Of a stretch of DNA of 5,220 nucleotides, positions 1-5,220 are shown piece after piece (within the stretch, counting starts at the first letter, position 1; each line of letters opens with the position of its first letter). The translations under genes and the position numbers were made by a program. Source of the stretch: an uncultured Litorilinea sp. (GTDB lineage: Bacteria; Chloroflexota; Anaerolineae; Caldilineales; Caldilineaceae); contig CAKZVN010000037.1 of NCBI GenBank assembly GCA_937922105.1, positions 1-5,220 on the forward strand, read 5' to 3'. Under the pieces are notes generated by a model. It did not search any database. It was not told where the DNA came from and saw only the letters and a list, made by a program, of their open reading frames with translations.

Positions 1-1
1 G

Positions 2-2095
2 GTGCCGCTGATCTTGTGGGCGTTGTGGGCGGTGGAGGCGCGCCGCGCCCGGCAATTTGCTGTCGCGGTGATCCTGCTTGCGCTGGTCAAGGAGGAGACA
101 GCGCTGCTGGCGGCGGGGATGGCGTTATGGGCAGTCTGGCGCGCGTGGATCAGCCGGTGGAGTGCAGACCCTGTGCAGGGGGTGTGGCGGGTGACTGTAG
201 GGGGGCTGCTCTTGGCGGCGATGGCGGTTGTGTGGTTTTTCGTGGCGACCTTCGTCATCGTCCCGGCCCATGCTGTGGAAGTCTACGGCGTGGCGGAGAG
301 TTACTACTTCCGACGCTACGGCGCGCTGGGCGATTCGCCGCTGGATATTGTGCGTAGCTTCTTTACCCAGCCGGGCCTGGTCTGGACCATCGCCACCGAG
401 CCAGCGCGGGTGGACTATCTGCGTGGGTTGTTATGGCCCAGTGGGGGGCTGGCGCTGCTGGCGCCGGAAGTGATCCTGCTGGGGTTACCGCTGTTGCTGG
501 CGAATCTGCTCAGCGCTTATCCGGCCCAGTACTACGGCGATTTTCATTACAGCGCGCCGGTGGCGGTCTATTTTGCCGCCGCGAGCGCCTTTGGCGTGGC
601 GCGGCTGTGGCGGCTGTTGGCGGCGCGCTTGAACCGCACATCCGGGAGTTTCCAACATCTGCCTGCTGCGAGCGCGGCTGCGATGGCAGGCGCCGCGCTG
701 TTGAGCAATTCGCGCACTGCGCTGCGCCCGTTGGTGGCGCTCGTGGTGGCGCTTTGGCTGTTGGCGTGGAGCGGCGCGGCTTATGCCGAGTTCGGGCGCG
801 GTCCCGGCGGCGGCGCCTATGACCCGACGCCCATTACCGAGCATCATCGCCTCTTGGCCCGCTTTACGCGCCAACTCCCGCCCGACGCGGCGGTCACCGC
901 CACGGCTGCGGTCCATCCCCATGTGAGCGCGCGGCGTTACGTCTATCAGTTCCCGATGGGGGTGGAGCCGCCGGGCCGCGCCGACTGGGCGCTGTTGGAT
1001 GTGACGACCGCCACCGATATGGCTCCCGGTGACGTGCGCACGCTGGTGGAACGCATGTTGGCAGGGGAGTGGGGCGTGGTGGATGCGGCGGACGGCTATC
1101 TGCTCCTGCGCCGCGGCGCAACGGACAAGCAAATCCCCGCCGAGTTCTATGCGTTCACGCGCACACCGGGCACGGTTGCACCGGATGCCGCGCCCTTGAC
1201 CCTAACCGCCCTCGAGTTAAGCGACCGTCCCCGTTGGCGCCAGACGGCGCTGACCACTGTTTGGCAGGTCGGGCCGGGCTTTGACCCCGCCCTACACGCG
1301 CCTACCATCGAGTTGCGTAGCCCGGATGGAACGCCGTTCTATCGCTTCGCCGATGCGACACCCCCCGCGCTGGTCTGGTGGTCCCCCGTGCACTGGCAGC
1401 CGGGCGATATGCTGCGCGTGACGACGTTGCCGCTTTCGTTGCCGCGCACTTGGGGGCTAACGGTGGAGGGCGCGGCGACGACGCTGCCGGCGCTCGGTGA
1501 CCCGTCTGTCCGTCTGGTGGGGGCGTGGACACGCACGGCGCGCGGGGAGGTGGTCGCGTTGCCTTTAACCGATCCAGCCCTGGGTGCAACCATTCCGCCG
1601 AAGGCAGTACACGCGCGTTTTGCTGCGCCGGAGGGCGACTTGGCGCTGACCGTGTGGATACCCCAACCGGAGGTGTGGCTCGGTGGGGAAGTCGAGGTAC
1701 GTCTGCTTTGGCAAGGGAACGCTTGGCCCGCGGGGTACCAGGCGTTCGTGCATCTGCGCCAAGAGGGCGCGAATCGCAGCCAACAGGATGGGCTGCCGCG
1801 CGCCTTTATCCCGTTGCCGGTGCTGGTGGGCGAGGACGGCGCGCGCATCTACCCGGATTGGCGCAGTGTGCGCGTGCCGGAAGAGCTTGAGCCGGATGCC
1901 GGGGCCGGTGATTGGATTGTGGTGGTGGGGTTATATCACGTTGCCCACGGGGATCGCCTGCCGCTTGTGGATGCGGCAGGGCTTGTCCTGGGCGATGAAG
2001 TCATGGTGGGGCGGGTAAGGCTGGGGCTGCCACCTGTGCCGGACCAAGCCTGCGCGCTGATCCCCGCCACATGCGCCAGCCAACCAGACCGCTAA
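2..2095 (+). CDS. DUF2079-type polytopic membrane protein with C-terminal beta-rich domains (5' truncated)
   Basis: The reading frame is open at the left edge, so the first GTG is probably internal; the N-terminal part of the family's membrane domain is missing. The 697 visible residues begin with hydrophobic segments around residues 17-48 (containing the charged motif VKEETALL), 64-88, 145-175 and 183-205, with another at 241-262. The stretch from WPSGGLALLAPE (146-157) through GLPLLLANLLS (161-171) is typical of DUF2079, a GT-C-like membrane family of unknown biochemical role. Residues 280-370 form a soluble domain with the conserved PHVSARRYVYQFP pattern. Residues 398-490 and 548-675 look like two beta-sandwich domains; the second has LLWQG, AFVHL and VVGLYHVAHGDRLP, as seen at the C-termini of many Chloroflexota membrane glycosyltransferase-like proteins. 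By family resemblance it may act on lipid-linked sugars at the cytoplasmic membrane, but this is inference. The TAA stop is followed 5 nt later by a strong hairpin. Family assignment is fairly sure; function is not. Confidence 0.85.
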   Translation: MPLILWALWAVEARRARQFAVAVILLALVKEETALLAAGMALWAVWRAWISRWSADPVQGVWRVTVGGLLLAAMAVVWFFVATFVIVPAHAVEVYGVAESYYFRRYGALGDSPLDIVRSFFTQPGLVWTIATEPARVDYLRGLLWPSGGLALLAPEVILLGLPLLLANLLSAYPAQYYGDFHYSAPVAVYFAAASAFGVARLWRLLAARLNRTSGSFQHLPAASAAAMAGAALLSNSRTALRPLVALVVALWLLAWSGAAYAEFGRGPGGGAYDPTPITEHHRLLARFTRQLPPDAAVTATAAVHPHVSARRYVYQFPMGVEPPGRADWALLDVTTATDMAPGDVRTLVERMLAGEWGVVDAADGYLLLRRGATDKQIPAEFYAFTRTPGTVAPDAAPLTLTALELSDRPRWRQTALTTVWQVGPGFDPALHAPTIELRSPDGTPFYRFADATPPALVWWSPVHWQPGDMLRVTTLPLSLPRTWGLTVEGAATTLPALGDPSVRLVGAWTRTARGEVVALPLTDPALGATIPPKAVHARFAAPEGDLALTVWIPQPEVWLGGEVEVRLLWQGNAWPAGYQAFVHLRQEGANRSQQDGLPRAFIPLPVLVGEDGARIYPDWRSVRVPEELEPDAGAGDWIVVVGLYHVAHGDRLPLVDAAGLVLGDEVMVGRVRLGLPPVPDQACALIPATCASQPDR

Positions 2096-2100
2096 AGCAC

Positions 2101-2131
2101 ACCCCCACCCAATGCTGACCAGGGTGGGGGT
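2101..2131. terminator. Hairpin between convergent genes, probable bidirectional terminator
   Basis: A perfect 10-bp inverted repeat, ACCCCCACCC at 2101-2110 and GGGTGGGGGT at 2122-2131, flanks an 11-nt loop. It begins 5 nt after the stop of the plus-strand membrane protein gene and lies 16 nt beyond the stop of the convergent minus-strand gene, where a shared terminator is expected. All but two of the pairs are G-C. Neither side has a run of T, so it is not a textbook intrinsic terminator; it could work as a transcript-end stabiliser or as a weak or factor-assisted terminator. Confidence 0.65.
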
Positions 2132-2147
2132 AGATTGACCGCAAGCA

Positions 2148-2591
2148 TTACCCAACGGGGCGCAGGCCCAGATAGACGCGCTCACCGCCCAGGGTGCGCA
2201 GGATGGTCTCGGCAGAGAGCCAGGGCAGCAACTGGTGCAACTCGTTGGGTGAGAGCGGCGTGTTGTTGTTGGCTAAGAAGATGCGGAAACAGGCCGAGGC
2301 GAGGGGCAGCCGCTCGTTGATGTAGTCCGGGTCGTTGGCACAGCGCGTGCGCAGGCATTCGCGCAGCGCGTCGGTCTGGTGGACTTCACCGGTGTCCGGG
2401 TCTACCCAGTCCACGTTTTCGGTGTTTTGGTGGTCGGCAAAACGTTCGCGGCACTCGTCGCACAGTTGGTCGCGCAGATAGAGGCGGAAGTCGCGACCGC
2501 TCTGTTCCCACCAGCTGTAATCAATGGCGAATTTGGTGTCCAGCGTGGGACGGAAACGGGTGATGCGGCGAATGGTAACCGGTTGGCTCAT
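2148..2591 (-). CDS. Unnamed small protein with a possible four-Cys metal site and a C-terminal winged-helix-like module
   Basis: I do not recognise a named family. The 147-aa protein starts at an ATG with a weak purine-rich site (AGAAAG) 8 nt upstream; a TTG 18 nt earlier is in frame but has no better signal. Residues 20-43 carry an aromatic, charged segment (FAIDYSWWEQ, then DFRLYLRDQLC). C44 and C47 form CxxC, and C79 and C84 form Cx4C, giving four cysteines that could bind zinc; H54 and H71 lie between them. Residues 95-146 look like a winged helix: a helix ending in PLSPNEL, then SAETILRTL and a GGERVYLGLRP strand-turn-strand. It lies 77 nt downstream of the larger minus-strand gene, in the same direction and without an obvious promoter, so the two are probably co-transcribed. 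A nucleic-acid-binding or adaptor role is inferred from the fold-like pattern only. No enzymatic motif is visible. Confidence 0.75.
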   Translation of the reverse strand: MSQPVTIRRITRFRPTLDTKFAIDYSWWEQSGRDFRLYLRDQLCDECRERFADHQNTENVDWVDPDTGEVHQTDALRECLRTRCANDPDYINERLPLASACFRIFLANNNTPLSPNELHQLLPWLSAETILRTLGGERVYLGLRPVG

Positions 2592-2668
2592 GGTCGTTTC
2601 TTTCTGCAAACAGGGCTGTTCCCATGCCGGGGACGGCTGCCCGGCGGTGATGAGTGGCGCCGGTGCGC

Positions 2669-4261
2669 TTACGCCAGGGCAAAGAGACCGCCGCCCATGT
2701 CGCGGAAGCGCCGATTGCTGATCAAATGATAGAAGATCGGCCCCGGCGGGCAGCGGCGCACGATATTCACTGCGCTGTAGACGCTCTTGGCGTGGACAGT
2801 ACCCTGGGGATTGAGCTTGGTCAACTCCGGCACGATCTGGTCAACAATCTGGGCCAACTCGATCCCGGCGGCATTCATCTGCTCGCGCAGTTGGTCAATG
2901 GCGGCTGGGTCGGCGTCGGCGACAATCATGGTCTCGTCATATTCGCACGCTACCTGAATTTTGTTCATCTCCAGCGTGAGACGCAGATGATCCAGGTCGG
3001 CGGTGGCGACGCGCGCCCATTCGCGCTTGGGGCGCCGTGTGCGGAAATCCACCACGATCTCGTTGGGCGTGGCGGTGCGCTCCAGCGTGATGTAAGCGCC
3101 TGCAGGGATGGCATGGTCGTCCATCCATTTGCCCAGACCGGTGACGTAGCGCCCCTCATACACGACCCAGCCGGTATAGCGATTGCCCCAGCGCCCATCA
3201 ATCAGGGTGACGGTGGCTTTGCCGCCGCGGTTGGGCGGGAAGAAGGTGCGCGTGCGCCCGCTGAGGGGGATGGTGCCGTTACGGCGGTGCGGGTAGATGA
3301 GGGTGAAGCTGGTGTTGGGCACCACCGAGGGCAATTCGCTGCTCAGGGTGCTCTCGCCCCATTCGTCGTCCAACTCCCACTCGGTCTGCAAGAGGTCCAC
3401 ACTCAGTAGGGCGCGGTTATAGCGTTCCTGGGTGGGGCGCAGCCCGGCGGGTATTTTGACCACTTCTGCCGGCTCCAGGCGGCGCAAAAACCAAGCCGGC
3501 TCATTGTCGCGCATGACGCGGTCGAAGCGCGCATCCGACGCCAGCGCGTGTTCCAGGCTGATGCGTTGTAATTGCGAGCTAACGTTGGCATCCAACTCGA
3601 CCTCGCGCAACAGCTCGGCGGTAGTCATGGGCATGCCTGCCATTTCGATGAGCGCCTCGGCGATGTTCAAGTGCCCCACATGCACTTCAGCCAACAGGTC
3701 GGCTAAGAGCCAAGCGCCGTCCACTTGCACGAACTGGTCGTGACGCTCACCCTCTTCCAGGGCATAGAGGATGCTCTCGTCAATCTCGTCTTGATAGAGG
3801 GCGTAGATTTCTGCGGCGGAAAGTTGGCCCGCGTCGTGGAGCAACTGTGCGCCGTTGCTCTGGTTCAGGCGATGGGGCGTTTGTAGCCCGGCGGCAAATT
3901 CGCGCACGGTCGAGCCGTCATTGAAGCGGACGCGGATGACCTCGAAGTCGCCATGCTCCGGGTTTTGGCCCGGGCGCACGCCGATCACCTCCCCGGCGGC
4001 AAAGTCCAGGGCTGGAAAGACCAGCGTTTGGCCGACCCGAAAACGAGCCTGGGGAAGATACACTGCGCCTTTGGCCAACTCGGCTGCGATCTTGGCGTTT
4101 TCCCGGCGCATATATTCTTGGATCAGCGCGCCGGCAAGCTCTGCCAAGCGCATGGGCGACTGGGCATCCAATAGCAAATTGTATAAGAAATCCAGATCGC
4201 TTGGGGTGACCTCAAATTGGTCGCGCCAGAAAGCTGCTGTTTGGGTTTGGCGTTGCAGCAC
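2669..4261 (-). CDS. Unnamed multi-domain protein, predicted nucleic-acid binding (winged-helix-like and B3-like modules)
   Basis: I do not recognise a named family; it resembles hypothetical proteins I associate with Chloroflexota. The chosen start is a GTG with AGGAGG 5 nt upstream (530 aa). An ATG at 4396 would add 45 low-complexity residues, but it has no ribosome binding site and sits within 4 nt of a TATAAT box. Numbering from the GTG: residues 20-65 form a helical, winged-helix-like module (DLDFLYNLLL, then SPMRLAEL); 73-127 look like a small SH3-like barrel (FRVGQTLVFPAL, FEVIRVRFNDG); 198-262 resemble a HARE-HTH/RpoE-like winged helix (IEMAGMPMTTAELL, then ARFDRV and AWFLRRL); 330-410 form a beta-rich domain with a B3-like pattern (TFFPP, VTLIDGRWGNRYTGW, GKW, IPAGAYITLER); and 475-530 end in another winged-helix-like unit closing with GGGLFALA. 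No nuclease, ATPase or methylase motif is seen. It is the first gene of a probable two-gene operon, divergent from glgC. DNA or RNA binding is inference; that the gene is real is quite sure. Confidence 0.8.
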   Translation of the reverse strand: MLQRQTQTAAFWRDQFEVTPSDLDFLYNLLLDAQSPMRLAELAGALIQEYMRRENAKIAAELAKGAVYLPQARFRVGQTLVFPALDFAAGEVIGVRPGQNPEHGDFEVIRVRFNDGSTVREFAAGLQTPHRLNQSNGAQLLHDAGQLSAAEIYALYQDEIDESILYALEEGERHDQFVQVDGAWLLADLLAEVHVGHLNIAEALIEMAGMPMTTAELLREVELDANVSSQLQRISLEHALASDARFDRVMRDNEPAWFLRRLEPAEVVKIPAGLRPTQERYNRALLSVDLLQTEWELDDEWGESTLSSELPSVVPNTSFTLIYPHRRNGTIPLSGRTRTFFPPNRGGKATVTLIDGRWGNRYTGWVVYEGRYVTGLGKWMDDHAIPAGAYITLERTATPNEIVVDFRTRRPKREWARVATADLDHLRLTLEMNKIQVACEYDETMIVADADPAAIDQLREQMNAAGIELAQIVDQIVPELTKLNPQGTVHAKSVYSAVNIVRRCPPGPIFYHLISNRRFRDMGGGLFALA

Positions 4262-4266
4262 GCTTT

Positions 4267-4272
4267 CCTCCT
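4267..4272 (-). promoter_or_regulatory. Shine-Dalgarno site deciding a GTG start
   Basis: On the minus strand the sequence reads AGAGGAGG, AAAGC, GTG. AGGAGG lies 5 nt before a GTG in frame with the long minus-strand gene, and the recognisable helical domain begins about ten codons later. In the longer reading these bases would encode a Glu-Glu-Glu run, so the match could be chance. The upstream ATGs at 4396 and 4327 both lack such a site. Confidence 0.55.
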
Positions 4273-4399
4273 CTGTGCTGGGTACGGTGGCGCTCGCGGC
4301 GAGGCGAGACGAAAATCCGAATAACATTCGTGCGCCGGACGGGGCAGGCCGATCGTTGTCCGGCCCAGCCGCACGGGTTGACGTAAACCGCGACATACT

Positions 4400-4428
4400 A
4401 TTATACCCGGACGCAGCCCAGGCCCCAA
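4400..4428 (-). promoter_or_regulatory. Sigma70-type promoter for the unnamed two-gene operon
   Basis: On the minus strand TTGGGG (4428-4423) is separated by 17 bp from a perfect TATAAT (4405-4400). Transcription would begin near 4393-4394, inside or just after the ATG at 4396-4394. The transcript would then be leaderless for that ATG, or have a leader of about 130 nt if translation starts at the GTG at 4261. The -10 element is exact, but the -35 matches at only three of six bases. Confidence 0.6.
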
Positions 4429-4500
4429 AAAGCCGCGACCTAATTCGCCTTGCGCTTTGTATACTGCATGACTCGCCCGGCGTCCCTCTGCGCGCGCCGG

Positions 4501-4529
4501 TTGAGTTTTCCCAGGGGTTGGGGTACTAT
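4501..4529 (+). promoter_or_regulatory. Sigma70-type promoter for glgC
   Basis: TTGAGT (4501-4506) and TACTAT (4524-4529) are 17 bp apart and each matches the consensus at four of six positions. Transcription would begin around 4536, leaving a leader of about 50 nt before the glgC ATG at 4586. The position, just upstream of a gene with no same-strand neighbour, supports it. I see no operator-like dyad in the leader. Confidence 0.5.
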
Positions 4530-4585
4530 AGCAGACGGATGCTGTCGTCCTCTGTAAACCCGGCGTCAATCAGCGAGCGACCTCT

Positions 4586-5220
4586 ATGAAAACGATTGCC
4601 ATGATTCTGGCCGGTGGGGAGGGGACTCGCCTCACCGTCCTTTCGGAAGCGCGCGCCAAACCGGCTGTCCCCTTTGCCGGTAAGTTTCGCATCATTGACT
4701 TCACCCTCAGCAACTGCGTCAACAGCGGCATCTATACCGTGGGCGTGCTGACGCAGTACCGGCCCCATAGCCTGAACGAACATATCGGCATCGGCAAACC
4801 GTGGGATTTGGACCGCGGGCGCGGCGGCGTGCGCCTTTTGCAGCCCTATCAGCAGCGCAAGGGCCAACACTGGTACGCCGGCACCGCGGACGCGATTGCA
4901 CAGAACATGGATTTTATCTATCGGTATCGGGCCGATACGGTGCTCATCCTTTCGGGCGACCACATCTATAAGATGAACTATACGCCCATGCTCGACTATC
5001 ACCTGGCGACCGGCGCGGACTTGACCATCGCCGTCATGCCTGTGCCCATCGAGGAGACACACCGCTACGGCATCATGCAAGTGGATGAAGACGGTGTCAT
5101 CGTGCAGTTCCACGAGAAGCCCAAAGACCGCGACAAGGGTAACCTGGCGTCTATGGGCATCTACGTCTTCAACGTCAACACCTTGCAGCGCCGTTTGAAT
5201 GAGGCAAGCAAAGACAGCCC
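4586..5220 (+). CDS. glgC: Glucose-1-phosphate adenylyltransferase (ADP-glucose pyrophosphorylase), 3' truncated
   Basis: This cytoplasmic enzyme makes ADP-glucose and pyrophosphate from ATP and glucose-1-phosphate, the committing and usually allosterically controlled step of bacterial glycogen synthesis; ADP-glucose then feeds glycogen synthase. The frame is open to the right edge: 211 complete codons of the family's roughly 400-430 are present, so the nucleotidyltransferase domain is largely visible and the C-terminal left-handed beta-helix is missing. Key motifs are the nucleotide-binding LAGGEGTRL (8-16), AKPAVPF (24-30), IIDFTLSNC (36-44), WYAGTADAIAQN (96-107, including the adenine-contacting Tyr equivalent to E. 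coli Tyr114), SGDHIYKMNY (123-132, with the metal-binding Asp), FHEKP (175-179) and LASMGIYVFN (187-196). All expected catalytic motifs appear intact. The ATG is the only sensible start: the frame upstream reaches a TAG at 4529 with no other start codon. The ribosome binding site is weak (GAGCGA region). A promoter candidate lies about 55 nt upstream, and the gene is divergent from the unnamed minus-strand operon. Confidence 0.97.
   Translation, partial: MKTIAMILAGGEGTRLTVLSEARAKPAVPFAGKFRIIDFTLSNCVNSGIYTVGVLTQYRPHSLNEHIGIGKPWDLDRGRGGVRLLQPYQQRKGQHWYAGTADAIAQNMDFIYRYRADTVLILSGDHIYKMNYTPMLDYHLATGADLTIAVMPVPIEETHRYGIMQVDEDGVIVQFHEKPKDRDKGNLASMGIYVFNVNTLQRRLNEASKDS

Noticed and set aside
2..4. 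GTG at the left edge as the true start of the membrane protein
   Set aside because: The frame is open at the edge and the visible protein begins in the middle of the family's membrane domain, so the true start is upstream.
485..1132. Minus-strand open frame of 215 codons
   Set aside because: It is antisense to the DUF2079-type gene. Its Arg/His/Gln-rich composition is typical of a shadow frame.
2592..2609. Alternative TTG start of the 147-aa protein
   Set aside because: It would add only six residues, lacks a ribosome binding site, and its bases include the AGAAAG that can serve the ATG at 2591.
2626..2645. GCCGGG/CCCGGC inverted repeat between the two minus-strand genes
   Set aside because: The stem is only 6 bp with an 8-nt loop and no T-run. 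It is too weak in GC-rich DNA to call a terminator that would split the operon.
2654..3409. Plus-strand open frame of 251 codons
   Set aside because: It lies wholly antisense to the large minus-strand gene, shows no recognisable domain order, and is explained by the GC-rich codon use of the opposite strand.
4460..4465. TATACT as a second -10 box for glgC
   Set aside because: It matches five of six consensus bases, but no -35-like sequence lies 16-19 bp upstream and the TG is not in the extended -10 position. The 4501-4529 pair is better.
4526..5113. Minus-strand open frame of 195 codons
   Set aside because: It is antisense to glgC, whose motifs are unmistakable, and has no recognisable features.

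Overview
The window looks like a chromosomal segment from a member of the Chloroflexota. The DNA is GC-rich by eye. The glgC product closely resembles Chloroflexus/Roseiflexus-type ADP-glucose pyrophosphorylases as I remember them. The first gene is a DUF2079 membrane protein with C-terminal beta-rich domains of a kind common in that phylum. The lineage call rests on protein resemblance, not on a search.

Layout: (1) positions 2-2095, plus strand, hold the 3' part of a large DUF2079-type integral membrane protein whose start lies before the window. (2) Positions 2101-2131 hold a perfect 10-bp inverted repeat between two convergent genes, probably a shared terminator-like hairpin. (3) Positions 2148-4261 (possibly to 4396), minus strand, hold two co-oriented genes that I cannot name. 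The upstream one (about 530 aa) looks like a multi-domain nucleic-acid-binding protein with several winged-helix-like modules and a B3-like barrel. The downstream one (147 aa) carries a possible four-cysteine metal site and ends in a similar winged-helix-like module. (4) A 189-bp divergent intergenic region (4397-4585) carries a good sigma70-type promoter in each direction. (5) From 4586 to the right edge, plus strand, lies the N-terminal half of glgC, which starts glycogen synthesis.

The genes do not form one pathway. The DUF2079 gene is a separate unit that converges on the two-gene minus-strand unit, and that unit is divergent from glgC. The most interesting part is the unnamed pair: both products share a recurring hydrophobic-helix / Pro / Glu-Leu pattern, which suggests a lineage-specific DNA- or RNA-binding system. 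I see no nuclease, methylase or transposase motif in either, so its role stays open. No tRNA, rRNA, CRISPR array, IS element or other mobile feature was seen.
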